Shown: positions 18,575 to 27,638, numbered from the stretch's first letter. The stretch is 64,000 bases of DNA from Bog-756 sp963831535 (GCA_963831535.1 CAWHQP010000005.1:248001-312000); one strand, 5' to 3'. Program-made: numbers and translations. The notes: generated by a model from the sequence alone, not told the origin.

Positions 18575-18656
18575 CGGTGGTCCGAACCCTGTCCCGCCGC
18601 CCCTTACCTCGCCACCCCGCTTCCGCCCCCCTCCGATCCCAGCCACAGGAGCGACC

Positions 18657-19148
18657 ATGACCCCTGAAGACCTTGTCGAGATGGAGCTGATCAAGCGGCT
18701 CAAGTACAAGTACCTCCGCTGTCTCGACCAGAAGCTCTGGGACGAGATCGAGACCTGTTTCGTACCCGAGGCCACCGCCCGCTACGGCGGCGGGCTCTAC
18801 GAGTTCGACGGTCGGGACGCCATCATGGAGTTCCTGCGCACGTCGATGGGCGCTACCACGATGCTCAGCAGTCATCGGTGCCACCATCCCGAGATCGACC
18901 TCACCGGGCCGGACGAGGCCACCGGGGTGTGGGCCTTGGAGGACGTGGTCATCCTCACCGACATCGGTATCAACGTCCAGGGTGCGGCGTTCTACACCGA
19001 CCGCTATGTGAAGCGCGATGGGGAGTGGCTCATTCTCCACACCGGGTACAAGCGCTCGTACGAGGAGCTGATGCCCCGGGGGTCCATCACGGGCATCAAA
19101 CTCACGGCCGACTGGTGGGCGACGGACGGCCGCTCGACCCTGGGGTAG
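18657..19148 (+). CDS. SnoaL/NTF2-like polyketide-cyclase-type protein
   Basis: 163 aa with the SnoaL-like pattern: an N-terminal LIKRLKYKYLRCLDQKLWDE helix pair, CFVPEATARYGG, a central SSHRCHHPEIDLTGPDEA strand and a final DGEWLILHTGYKRSYEE strand. The fold is used by small cyclases, isomerases (ketosteroid isomerase) and dehydratases. As third gene of the SDR operon it probably acts on the same pathway; its reaction cannot be stated. Confidence 0.85.
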   Translation: MTPEDLVEMELIKRLKYKYLRCLDQKLWDEIETCFVPEATARYGGGLYEFDGRDAIMEFLRTSMGATTMLSSHRCHHPEIDLTGPDEATGVWALEDVVILTDIGINVQGAAFYTDRYVKRDGEWLILHTGYKRSYEELMPRGSITGIKLTADWWATDGRSTLG

Positions 19149-19190
19149 ATCGAGGGGCCAACCCGGACCGCGGCCGGGTCCGGCCCGCGG

Positions 19191-19946
19191 TCAGGCCAGG
19201 GTGGCCCCGTCGATGAGGAGGTCGGCCCCGTTCATGTGGGAGGCCTCGTCCGAGGCCACGAAGGCGATGGCCGCGGCGATCCCTTCGGGCGTCCCGAACG
19301 GCCCGAGCGGGGTGACCCGGCCGAGGAGCTTGATGTCGGCCCCCTCGGGCAGGTGGAAGGCTCCGGTGATGGGGGTGTCGATGGCGCCCGGGCTGATGCT
19401 GTTGACCCGGAGGCCCTGAGCGGCGTACTCGACGGCGAGTGACCGGGTCAGGGCCAGGACGCCCCCCTTGGAAGCCACATAGGCGGTGGCCCAGGGCTGG
19501 CCGGCGTGCGCCGCCGTGGAGGCCAGGTTGACGATGTTGCCCCGGGTGGCCAGCAGATGGGGCAGGGACTCCCGGCACATGAGAAAGGTCCCGGTCAGGT
19601 TGATGGCGATCAACCTGCTCCACTCGTCCAGCGTGACCTCGTGAGTATGGGAGAACGACAGCACCCCGGCCACATTGACCACGACGTCGAGGCCGCCGAG
19701 TTGGTCGACCGACGTGGTGATGAGGTCGATCACCCCGTCCTCGGTGGACACGTCACCGACCAGAGTGGTGATCAACCCTCCCCGGCCGTGGGCATCTACG
19801 ACCAGCTTCTCCAACAACTCGGCGTTGACGTCGACGGCCATGACATCGGCGCCCTCGGAGGCCAGACGGAGGGCGGTGGCCCGTCCGATGCCCGAGGCCG
19901 CACCGGTGACGATGGCGCGGCGCCCGGTGAAGCGGGTGGGAGTCAT
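19191..19946 (-). CDS. Short-chain dehydrogenase/reductase (FabG-like)
   Basis: 251 aa classical SDR: TGAASGIGRA (about 14-23), NVAGVLSF (NNAG position), catalytic Ser in NLASTAAHAG, YVASKGG, and the closing HMNGADLLIDGA. It converges on the NTF2-like gene and is divergent from the MFS exporter. The ATG at 19946 gives the family length; the frame is open upstream without similarity. Substrate unknown. Confidence 0.9.
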   Translation of the reverse strand: MTPTRFTGRRAIVTGAASGIGRATALRLASEGADVMAVDVNAELLEKLVVDAHGRGGLITTLVGDVSTEDGVIDLITTSVDQLGGLDVVVNVAGVLSFSHTHEVTLDEWSRLIAINLTGTFLMCRESLPHLLATRGNIVNLASTAAHAGQPWATAYVASKGGVLALTRSLAVEYAAQGLRVNSISPGAIDTPITGAFHLPEGADIKLLGRVTPLGPFGTPEGIAAAIAFVASDEASHMNGADLLIDGATLA

Positions 19947-20012
19947 GGCCAGACTGTACGGCGTCCGGTGGCGGTGTGTTCCCCCCGGAGGCCGGACCCG
20001 CCGGTAACGTTG

Positions 20013-20027
20013 ACCGATCGAGTCGGT
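20013..20027. promoter_or_regulatory. Inverted repeat upstream of the MFS exporter
   Basis: ACCGA-TCGAG-TCGGT, perfect 5-bp arms, 36 bp before the exporter ATG and within the divergent SDR/MFS region. It could be an operator; no adjacent regulator gene is present. Confidence 0.3.
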
Positions 20028-20062
20028 TAGGCGGGCCGCAGTGCGCATCGCGGGAGGCGAGC

Positions 20063-21631
20063 ATGTCGAGCAGGGCCCCGTCCGGAGGCCGGTCGAAGAA
20101 CCTGATCCTCATGGCGATGATCTTCGCCGTCTCCATGACCTTCATCGATCAGACCATCGTCTCGATCGCCGTGCCCGAGATCCAGAAGGAACTGGGACTG
20201 AGTGCCACCGGCGTCCAGTGGGCCGTCAATGCCTACCTCCTGTCGCTGGCCGCCTTCTTCGCCTTCGGCGGCCGACTGGCCGACACCCTAGGGCCACCGC
20301 AAGATGGCCACCCTCGGCGTCATCATCTTCGCCGGTGCGTCTACCCTGTGCGGGCTCACGCCCAAGGGCGGCCTGGCCGAGGCATGGATCGTGACCTTCC
20401 GAGCCGTCCAGGGCCTCGGTGGCGCCATCATGTTCCCGGCGGCCCTGGCCATCGTGGTCCAGACCTTCCCCCTGCGGGAACGAGGCAAGGCCCTGGCCAC
20501 CTTCTTCGGCATCGCCGGCGGGCTCACCGCCGTCGGCCCCATCCTCGGCGGCTACCTCACCCAGTGGACGTGGCGGGCCATCTTCTGGGTCAACATCCCC
20601 GTGGCCGTCATCGCCCTGGTCCTCATCGTCATCTCGAAGCCGGTCACCTCGTACCAGGCGGCCAGGATGGACTACCGGGGACTCGTCCTCATCGCCTCGG
20701 GCGTGGCCCTCAGCGTGTTCGGGTTCCAACAGTCCTCGATCTGGGGATGGAGCAATCCGGGTACCGGGTTGTGCATCGCGGCCGGCCTGGTCCTGTTGGT
20801 GGTCTTCGCCCTGGTGGAGTTGCGCACCGACTCCCCACTCATCCAGGTCCGCATCTTCCGGATCCGGCCCTTCCTGTTCGAGAATCTCGTCCTCGGGGTC
20901 GCCATGCTGGCTTTCGTCCCCGTCTTCTTCTTCGCCAGCGAGTACGCCCAGATCTCCCTGGCCAAGTCGGCCTCGGAGGCGGGCCTGTTCCTGCTCTACT
21001 TCTTCATCGGCTTCGTCATCGCCGCGCAGATCGGCGGCCGGATGCTGGATCGGGGAGGGGCCAAGCGTCCGGTGGTGGCGGGCTGCGTCCTCGCCGCCGT
21101 GGGTTTCTACCTGTGGGCCGGCAAGGTGACCGGGCTCAGCTTCCACACCCAGCAGTGGTTCGTCATCCTGGCCGGCGCCGGCATGGGCCTCATGTTGGGT
21201 CCGGCCAGTACCGACGCCGTCAATCGCGCCTCCCGGCTCTCCTACGGTGAGGCCACGGGGATCACCCAGACGGTGCGGAACTACGCCGCCAGCCTGGGCC
21301 TGGCCATTCTGGGGACGGTGCTCATCACCGTCATGCGCTCGCACCTGGCGACGTCCCTGGAGGCCCAAGGCGTGCCGGAGGCCCAGGCCACGCGGGAGGC
21401 GTCCACCTTGGCCCAGTCCCAAGGGGGGACGGGAGCGCGTCCTCGATCCCCCACTTCGTGCGCCTCGACTTCGCCTATGCCACCCGCAGCGTCCTCTACG
21501 GGATGGCGCTGGCCATGGCCGTGGCCGCCGTGGTGGGGCTGGTCGGGCTGCGGGCCGGCCTCCAAGAGGATCCCGGACCCGACGGTGTCGCTCCCCTCGA
21601 CGAGGGCCGTACGACGTCGGCCGAGACCTGA
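20063..21631 (+). CDS. DHA2-family MFS drug exporter (two frame breaks)
   Basis: EmrB/QacA-like 14-helix proton antiporter. The start MSSRAPSG has a GGGAGG site just before it. Helix 1 carries SMTFIDQTIVSIAVPEIQ, then WAVNAYLLSLAAFFAFGGRLAD, and motif C-like GGLTAVGPILGGYL. Two indels interrupt it: dropping one G at 20291-20293 restores DTLGHRKMATLG, and adding one G to the run at 21423-21428 restores a final helix and the TGA at 21629-21631. With both repaired it is about 522 aa. Both breaks are in G runs, so they are probably sequence errors. Confidence 0.85.
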
Positions 21632-21788
21632 CCCACCGCCTCCCGGTGGCCCTCCGCCGAGCGCCCGTCACCTCGGACCCCACCGGCGATAAGCTGCAGG
21701 TGGCAGTACCCAGTGCTCCGCGGTGGCCATCACCGCCCATGCCGCCGGCAGCCTCCGGGCGCTGGACGGTTCGATCAGGAGGATTTCC

Positions 21789-22602
21789 ATGCCCGAGGCC
21801 CGATCCGTGGTCACCGTCCCGTCCGTCCGTGCCGCCAAACGTCGGGACGGTCATGCCCCCCTCGTAATGGTCACCGCCTATGACGCGCCCGGGGCACGGA
21901 TCGCCGATGCCGCCGGCGTGGACCTCATCCTCGTGGGGGACTCGGTGGCCAACAACGTGTTGGGCTACGAGGACAACCTGCAGGTCACCGTGGCGGACAT
22001 GGCCCATCACACCGCGGCGGTGGCCCGGGCCAAGCCGGGAGCGCTCGTCGTGGCCGACCTGCCCTGGCTGAGCTACCACATCGACTCCGCCGACACCGTC
22101 CGCAACGCCGCCCTGCTCATCCGGGCCGGGGCCCAGGCAGTCAAGTTGGAGGGCGGAGCCGTCCGGACACCCATGATCGACGCCCTGGTCGCCGCCGAGA
22201 TACCGGTGATGGGCCACCTGGGACTCACCCCCCAGTCGATCAACGTGATGGGCGGGTACCGGGTCCAGGGTCGGGACCAGGCCGCCGCGCACTCGCTCGC
22301 TGTCGACGCCAAGGCCATCGCCGCCGCCGGCTGTTTCGCCGTGGTGCTGGAGGGGGTCCCCGAGTCGGTGGGGGCGGCCATCACCGACTCGCTCGATGTG
22401 CCGACCATCGGGATCGGAGCCGGCCCGGCCTGTGACGGACAGGTCCTGGTGTTCCACGACGTCCTCGGCTTCAACGAGCGGGTGCCCAAGTTCGTCCGCC
22501 GCTATGCCGAGCTGGGCGAGGCGGCCACCGAGCGCGGTGGCCGCCTTCGCCGCCGACGTCCGGTCGGGGGCCTTCCCCGCCGATGCCGAGGTCTACCACT
22601 GA
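21789..22602 (+). CDS. panB: 3-methyl-2-oxobutanoate hydroxymethyltransferase (frame break near 22530)
   Basis: PanB, first committed step of pantothenate synthesis (ketopantoate from 2-oxoisovalerate and methylene-tetrahydrofolate). Conserved VTAYDAPGARIAD, VDLILVGDSVANNVLGY, AVKLEGG, PVMGHLGLTPQS and IGIGAGPACDGQVLV are all present. The ATG at 21789 follows an AGGAGG site. Near 22530 one extra base breaks the frame; removing it gives AATSAVAAFAADVRSGAFP and the TGA at 22600-22602, about 270 aa, the normal length. It sits just before the rpsF operon. Confidence 0.9.
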
Positions 22603-22667
22603 GCCGCTCCTGGCCGGGGGCGGTTCGGCGGCCGGTCCGATTACCGGTAGGGTAGAGCGGTTGTTCC

Positions 22668-22737
22668 GGCCGCCTTCACGGCGGCCACCCCGTTCCGACC
22701 TGCCCCACGCCGTGGGGCTCGGGCAGTTCCTGCCCGA
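22668..22737 (+). promoter_or_regulatory. Structured 5' leader of the rpsF operon
   Basis: Three perfect hairpins lie in the 90 bases before rpsF: 22668-22686 (7-bp arms), 22703-22717 (CCCCAC/GTGGGG) and 22719-22737 (TCGGGCAG/CTGCCCGA). Many bacteria have an S6:S18-binding leader at this position. Whether this is one needs a covariance comparison. A GGGAGG site follows, 10 bases before the ATG. Confidence 0.45.
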
Positions 22738-22758
22738 TCCAGAGGGAGGTAGCCGTTC

Positions 22759-23097
22759 ATGCGGCCCTACGAAGTCATGGTCATTTTCGATACCGGCGCC
22801 GACGAGGCCGCCGTGAACGGCGTCCTCGACCGGGCGCTGGAGGCGCTCAAGGCCAAGGGTGGCAGCCCGGGTCGGGTCGAGCGTTGGGGTCGGCGCACCT
22901 TCGCCTATGAGGTGCAGCACAAGCGTGAGGGCTACTACGTGGTCATCGAGCTCACCTCCGAGCCGGCCGCCGTGGCCGACATGGAGCGGGTGCTGGTGCT
23001 GGCCGACGAGGTGCTCCGGCACAAGGCCATGCGCATCCCCGACAAGGTGGCCGGACGCCGGGCCGCCGCCGCGACCGCCGCCACCGGGGAGGCCTGA
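22759..23097 (+). CDS. rpsF: 30S ribosomal protein S6
   Basis: bS6, 112 aa, which binds S18 and 16S rRNA in the 30S platform. The typical MRPYEVMVIFDTGAD start, the GGSPGRVERWGRRTFAYEVQ core and the KREGYYVVIEL strand are present; the Ala/Thr-rich tail is unremarkable. First gene of the rpsF-ssb-rpsR-rplI operon, with a strong GGGAGG ribosome-binding site. Confidence 0.97.
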   Translation: MRPYEVMVIFDTGADEAAVNGVLDRALEALKAKGGSPGRVERWGRRTFAYEVQHKREGYYVVIELTSEPAAVADMERVLVLADEVLRHKAMRIPDKVAGRRAAAATAATGEA

Positions 23098-23098
23098 G

Positions 23099-23578
23099 AT
23101 GGCCCCGGGAAACGCCATCACCCTGGTGGGCAACGTCACCCGTGACCCCGAGTTGCGCTTCACCAACACCGGTCAGGCGACGGCCAGCTTCGGTCTGGCC
23201 GTCAACCGGCGGTGGCAGAACCGCCAGACCCAGGAGTGGGAAGAGGCGGTCTCCTTCTTCGACGTGGTGTGCTGGCGGGAGATGGCCGAGAACGCCGCCG
23301 AGAGCCTGACCAAGGGCTCGCGGGTGATCGTGACCGGGCGCCTCGACCAGCGGAGCTGGGAGACCCCCGACGGCGACAAGCGGTCGAAGGTGGAAGTGGT
23401 CGCCGATGAGATCGGGCCGAGCATCCGCTGGGCCACGGCACAGGTGACCAAGAACGAGCGCCGTGGACCGGGAGAGGGTGGTTCCGGCAGCGGTAGCGGC
23501 GGCGGACGCCCGTCGTCCGGGGGCGGCGGACCGGCCGCAGAGCCCCAAGGGTACGGATACAGCGAGGAGCCTTTCTAG
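23099..23578 (+). CDS. ssb: Single-stranded DNA-binding protein
   Basis: 159 aa. The OB-fold (about 1-112) has NAITLVGNVTRDPELRFT, WEEAVSFFDVVCWREMAENA and GSRVIVTGRLDQRSWE. A Gly/Ser-rich linker leads to the acidic tip YSEEPF, a variant of the DDDIPF-type tail that recruits replication and repair proteins. The ATG lies one base after the rpsF stop. Confidence 0.96.
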   Translation: MAPGNAITLVGNVTRDPELRFTNTGQATASFGLAVNRRWQNRQTQEWEEAVSFFDVVCWREMAENAAESLTKGSRVIVTGRLDQRSWETPDGDKRSKVEVVADEIGPSIRWATAQVTKNERRGPGEGGSGSGSGGGRPSSGGGGPAAEPQGYGYSEEPF

Positions 23579-23580
23579 CC

Positions 23581-24099
23581 ATGGCACGCAACAACGATCG
23601 TGGAGGTACCACCCGGCGTTCCCCGAAGGACACCGGTCGGCGCATCAAGAAGAAGCCGTGCGCCCTGTGCAAGGACCGGGTGGAGTGGGTCGACTACAAA
23701 GACGTCGGCCTGCTGCGCAAGTACATGAGCGACCGGGGCAAGATCCGGGCCCGTCGGGTCTCGGGCAACTGCACCCAGCACCAGCGGGACGTGGCCATCG
23801 CCATCAAGACCGCCCGTGAACTGGTCCTCCTGCCGTACACCCAGCGGACCACCACGGAGCGCCCCGGCGGCCGCGGGGGCGGCCGGGGTGGCCGTGAGGG
23901 TGGCTACGGCGGTCAGGGCGGCCGTGGCCGGCGCGACGAGGAACGCTCGTTGTCCGCCGATGCCACCTCGAACGCCGTGGCCGACGACGCGCCGCGGACC
24001 ACCGTCATCGACGAGGTGGTGGAGGTCACCGGGACCGGTGACGGCACAGTGACCGAGTCGGAGGTCGAAGAGATCCTCGTCGAGGGCGGGGAGGCCTGA
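23581..24099 (+). CDS. rpsR: 30S ribosomal protein S18 with long C-terminal extension
   Basis: bS18 core spans about residues 15-80: KKKPCALCKDRVEWVDYKD, LLRKYMSDRGKIRARRVSGNC, and AIKTARELVLLPYT. It has three cysteines of the zinc-binding (C+) form. Normal S18 is 75-95 aa; this one is 172 aa. The extra 90 residues are a Gly/Arg-rich RGG-like stretch followed by an acidic, Val/Thr-rich tail ending EEILVEGGEA. The frame is clean up to the stop one base before rplI, so the tail does not look like an artefact. Confidence 0.93.
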   Translation: MARNNDRGGTTRRSPKDTGRRIKKKPCALCKDRVEWVDYKDVGLLRKYMSDRGKIRARRVSGNCTQHQRDVAIAIKTARELVLLPYTQRTTTERPGGRGGGRGGREGGYGGQGGRGRRDEERSLSADATSNAVADDAPRTTVIDEVVEVTGTGDGTVTESEVEEILVEGGEA

Positions 24100-24100
24100 G

Positions 24101-24548
24101 ATGAAGGTCCTGCTCCGCAGTGACATCGACGGGGTGGGCAAGCGCGGGGACATTATCGACGTCTCCGGCGGCTTCGCCCGCAACCATCTGCTCCCGGCGG
24201 GCAAGGCCATTGCCGCCTCACCGGGGATCGAGTCCCAGGCCGCGGCCATGCGGCGGTCGCGGGATCTCCGGGACGCCCGGGACCGGGAGTCCTCCGAGAC
24301 GGTGGCCCGGACCCTGGTCGGCAACGTCATCACCCTGCAGGCCCGGCGCCACGGGCGACCGGCTGTTCGGGTCGGTGACGGCTGCCGACATCGTGAAGAA
24401 GGTCGAAGAGCAGACCGGTGCCGTGGTCGACCGCAAGGACCTCGTCCTCGACGAGCCCATCAAGACGGTGGGGGAGCACAACGTCCGGGTGGAGCTGCTC
24501 GGTGGGGTGGTCTTCGAGTTAACCGTGAACGTCGCCGCCGAGAGCTGA
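24101..24548 (+). CDS. rplI: 50S ribosomal protein L9 (frame break near 24347)
   Basis: bL9. The N-terminal domain MKVLLRSDIDGVGKRGD and GGFARNHLLPAGKAI binds 23S rRNA; the C-terminal domain has DRLFGSVTAADIVKKV and ends FELTVNVAAES. The halves are in different frames. Removing the C at about 24347 joins them as QARATGDRLFGSV, giving 148 aa, the standard length. Loss of L9 in an otherwise intact operon is unlikely, so this is probably a sequence error. Confidence 0.92.
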
Positions 24549-24730
24549 CCGACACCGCGTCCGACGTCCCGCCGCCCTGTCGTAGGCACCGCGGGAGGCG
24601 GGAACGGTGCGGGGCTGACCGGGAATCGGCCCGAGCGCCGACCCTCGTCGGCCCTGCGGGATCCACCGCGGTGTCACACCGCCCGGGGATGATGGCGCCA
24701 TGTCCCGCTCCGTCCGCAGCCGACCCCACC

Positions 24731-24750
24731 TTGTCCACGCGTCGTCCACA
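24731..24750 (+). promoter_or_regulatory. Two DnaA-box-like 9-mers upstream of dnaB
   Basis: TTGTCCACG (24731-24739) and TCGTCCACA (24742-24750) are in the same orientation, 11 bp apart start to start, each one base from the actinobacterial DnaA box TTGTCCACA. They lie about 75-90 bp before dnaB. The 274-bp gap also holds a GCGGTGT-C-ACACCGC palindrome (24668-24682). Confidence 0.4.
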
Positions 24751-24822
24751 CCTACGGGCACCTATATCCCCAAGAAGATGCCCTTACGCTCCACAGGGCA
24801 CCTCGGACAGGGTTGAGGAACA

Positions 24823-26211
24823 ATGGTTCAAGCCTTTGACGACACGCGACCCCGACGGTTTCCGTCCTCCGCCGGGGGAGCCGGACTGCCGGCCGGACGC
24901 GTTCCCCCCCACAACCTCGAGGCCGAGGAGTCGCTGCTCGGCGCCATGCTGCTGTCGCGGGACGCCATCGCCTCGGCCATGGAGATCTGCAAGCCCGAGG
25001 ACTTCTACAAGTCGTCCCACGGGCACATCTTCCTGGCCATCACCGCACTGTTCAGCCAGGGGGAGCCGGCCGACTGGGTGACGGTCACCGAGGAGCTCCG
25101 CCGACGCGGACTCCTCGAGACCATCGGTGACCCCTCGGTGTTCGTCTCCCTCCAGGCCAACACCCCGTCGATCGGTAATGCCGACTACTACGCCCGGATC
25201 ATTGAGGAGCACGCCCTGTTGCGGCGGCTGGTGGGGGTGGCGGGCGAGATCACCGAGCTCGGCTACAGCGTGCCCGAGGATGTCTCCGAGGTACTCGACC
25301 GGGCCGAGAGTCTGGTCTTTGATGTGGCCCAACGCCGTGTGGTGGACTCGATGACCCCGCTGCGCGATCTTCTCGGTGACGGCCTCGACCATCTGCAGCG
25401 CCTCTACGACCAGGGTGACGCCATCACCGGCCTGGCCACCGGGTACGCCGACCTCGACGAGCTCCTGGCCGGGATGCAGCCGTCCAACCTCATCGTGGTC
25501 GGGGCCCGTCCCTCCATGGGTAAGACCGCCTTCGCCCTCGGGATGGTGGCGCACGCCGGGATCAAGCTCAACGTGCCGACGCTGCTCTTCTCCCTCGAGA
25601 TGAGCCATATGGAGTTGACCCAGCGCCTGCTCGGGTCCGAGGCGCGGGTCGACGCCAACCGCATGCGCACCGGGAAGTTGCGGGAGGCGGACTGGTCCAA
25701 GGTGGGCAACGCCATCAGCCGGATGAGCGAGGCCCCCATCTTCATCGACGACAACCCCAACCTGACGGTGATGGACATCCGCGCCCGCGCCCGCCGTCTC
25801 AAGAGCCGGGTCGGCCTCGGCCTGGTGGTGGTGGACTACCTGCAACTCATGACCGGGCGCCACGGGGCGGAGAACCGTCAGGTCGAGGTGTCCGAGATCA
25901 GCCGGGGCCTCAAGATCCTGGCCCGCGAGTTGGAGGTGCCGGTGGTGGCCCTGTCCCAGCTCTCCCGGGGCCTCGAACAGCGTCAGGACAAGCGTCCGAT
26001 GCTGGCCGACCTCCGCGAGTCGGGCTCCATCGAGCAGGACGCCGACGTGGTCATGTTCATCTACCGCGACGAGATCTACAACCCCGAGTCCGCCGAGAGC
26101 CAGGGCGTGGCGGAGATCCACGTGGCCAAGCACCGCAACGGCCCGACCGGTGTGCAGCGACTGGCCTTCATCGGCCACCACACCCGTTTTGACAACATGG
26201 CCCGCCCCTAA
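24823..26211 (+). CDS. dnaB: Replicative DNA helicase DnaB
   Basis: 462 aa. The N-terminal domain (PPHNLEAEESLLGAMLLS, about 28-45) contacts primase. The RecA-like motor has Walker A GARPSMGKTA (about 227-236), Walker B LGLVVVDYLQLM, and the QLSRGLEQRQDKRPMLADLR region with SGSIEQDADVVMF. Mycobacterial DnaB often carries inteins; none is inserted here. It is separated from rplI by 274 bp and has its own GAGGAA ribosome-binding site. Confidence 0.97.
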   Translation: MVQAFDDTRPRRFPSSAGGAGLPAGRVPPHNLEAEESLLGAMLLSRDAIASAMEICKPEDFYKSSHGHIFLAITALFSQGEPADWVTVTEELRRRGLLETIGDPSVFVSLQANTPSIGNADYYARIIEEHALLRRLVGVAGEITELGYSVPEDVSEVLDRAESLVFDVAQRRVVDSMTPLRDLLGDGLDHLQRLYDQGDAITGLATGYADLDELLAGMQPSNLIVVGARPSMGKTAFALGMVAHAGIKLNVPTLLFSLEMSHMELTQRLLGSEARVDANRMRTGKLREADWSKVGNAISRMSEAPIFIDDNPNLTVMDIRARARRLKSRVGLGLVVVDYLQLMTGRHGAENRQVEVSEISRGLKILARELEVPVVALSQLSRGLEQRQDKRPMLADLRESGSIEQDADVVMFIYRDEIYNPESAESQGVAEIHVAKHRNGPTGVQRLAFIGHHTRFDNMARP

Positions 26212-26264
26212 GGCACGAGCACCGCTGACCGGGGACCGGTCGGATTTTCGATGATGATGGGACG

Positions 26265-26762
26265 GTGGCCGACTACGTCCTCCCCCGGATCCCAGCCTCG
26301 GCCGGCGCGCTCATCCGTGACGGCGCCGGTTCCCTGTTGATCCTCAAGCCGACCTACAAGTCGGGTTGGACCGTGCCGGGAGGCCAGCTCGAAGAGGACG
26401 GGGAGACCCCCTGGGAAGGCTGTCGCCGCGAGGTGCTGGAGGAAACCGGCCTGGTCGTACGAGCCGGCCGCCTGGCCTGTGTGGACTTCCTCCGTCCCCG
26501 TCCCCACCGGCCCGGAGGTCTCCGGTTCCTCTTCGACTGCGGCTCCCTCGGGCCCGGCCAGGTCGAGGCGGTCGTCCTGCAGGTCGAGGAGATCAGCGAG
26601 TACCGGTGGGTGGCACCCGGTGAGGCCGATGACCGGTTGAGCGGACCGGTGGGCCGACGGGTTCGTCAGGCTCTGCTCCACCCCGACGAAACCATCTATC
26701 TGGAGGACGGTCGACCCCTGGAGTCGGTCACCCCCGGAGGGCCGATCCGGCCAGGGCGGTGA
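26265..26762 (+). CDS. Nudix hydrolase
   Basis: 165 aa, GTG start. The Nudix box is complete (about residues 40-62: GGQLEEDGETPWEGCRREVL, then EETGL), so it should hydrolyse a nucleoside diphosphate linked to another moiety using Mg2+. The substrate cannot be told from the sequence. Its last 35 bases overlap the convergent LysR gene. Confidence 0.88.
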   Translation: MADYVLPRIPASAGALIRDGAGSLLILKPTYKSGWTVPGGQLEEDGETPWEGCRREVLEETGLVVRAGRLACVDFLRPRPHRPGGLRFLFDCGSLGPGQVEAVVLQVEEISEYRWVAPGEADDRLSGPVGRRVRQALLHPDETIYLEDGRPLESVTPGGPIRPGR

Positions 26763-27621
26763 CGAACCGCTGCAGGGGTAGCCGGTCGAGGTCGGCGACC
26801 CGGGTGCAGGCGAACCAGGGCTCCGCGGCGGCGACGGAGGTCACCGGATGGAGCTCGACCATGGTGCCGCGCGCCAAGCTGTCGGCACAGGAGAAGTCGG
26901 GGAGCAGGCTGCACCCGATGCCGGCGTCGACGGCGGCGGCCACCGCCCGGAGGTCCGGGGCCACCAGCCGCAGGTCGCCGGCGAAGGGCCGTCCGAGGGC
27001 GGCCAGCCAGAACCGCCGGGTCATGGGGAGTTCGGCGCTGTAGGCCACCCAGGGTCTGCCCGTCAGCCACGTGCCCAGTGCGGCCAAGGAGCCCAGGGGC
27101 TCGGCCGGCGCCGACCCGGGCGCGCCGACCAGCACGAACCGCTTCATGCCGATGGGCTCGGCCGACAGTGAGCGGCGACCCGGGGAGATGCTGGTCACGG
27201 CCACATCGAGCTCGCCCCGCTCCACCAGGGCCAGGTTCTCGTGGTCCGATCCGAACCGGGCCACCAGGGCGGGACCGTCGGGGGTCAGCCGCGGCACCAC
27301 CACGGCGGAGAAGAACTCGGCCGACGATCCCAGCCGGAGGACGGGATCCGGCGGGGCCACCGGCCCGCCGTCCAGGCCCACCAGCACCGGCTCGAGCCGG
27401 TCGAGGGAGTCGGCCACCTGGGCGTGCAGTTCACGACCGCGTCGGGTGGGCTCCACGCCCCGGGGTGTCCGGGTGAACAGGGGCAGACCGACCCGCCGCT
27501 CGAGGGCGGCCAACTGCTGGCTGGCCGCCGGCTGGGAAAGACCGCGGTGCGCCGCGCCTCCACTCACCGACCCCGAGCGGTAGACGGCGATGAACGTGCG
27601 TAGCCACTCCGATGTAGCCAT
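26728..27621 (-). CDS. LysR-family transcriptional regulator
   Basis: 297 aa. N-terminal winged HTH (FIAVYRSGSVSGGAAHRGLS, QPAASQQLAALERRVGLPLF) and a C-terminal periplasmic-binding-like effector domain (about 90-295). It is divergent from a methyltransferase with 72 bp between them, the usual arrangement for a LysR regulator and its target, and a GGTTA/TAACC palindrome lies next to its start codon. Confidence 0.93.
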   Translation of the reverse strand: MATSEWLRTFIAVYRSGSVSGGAAHRGLSQPAASQQLAALERRVGLPLFTRTPRGVEPTRRGRELHAQVADSLDRLEPVLVGLDGGPVAPPDPVLRLGSSAEFFSAVVVPRLTPDGPALVARFGSDHENLALVERGELDVAVTSISPGRRSLSAEPIGMKRFVLVGAPGSAPAEPLGSLAALGTWLTGRPWVAYSAELPMTRRFWLAALGRPFAGDLRLVAPDLRAVAAAVDAGIGCSLLPDFSCADSLARGTMVELHPVTSVAAAEPWFACTRVADLDRLPLQRFVTALAGSALRG

Positions 27622-27623
27622 TC

Positions 27624-27638
27624 GGTTAGCTTATAACC
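27624..27638. promoter_or_regulatory. Candidate LysR operator
   Basis: GGTTA-GCTTA-TAACC is a 15-bp inverted repeat containing the T-N11-A pattern of LysR boxes, located just upstream of the lysR ATG in an AT-rich divergent promoter region. Confidence 0.5.

Noticed and set aside
20226..22457. A 743-aa minus-strand frame across the MFS exporter and panB
   Set aside because: Low-complexity Gly/Asp/His-rich translation of the antisense of conserved genes, a usual artefact of high-GC DNA.
24823..26211. Intein in dnaB
   Set aside because: The helicase motifs are contiguous with no splicing-domain insert.
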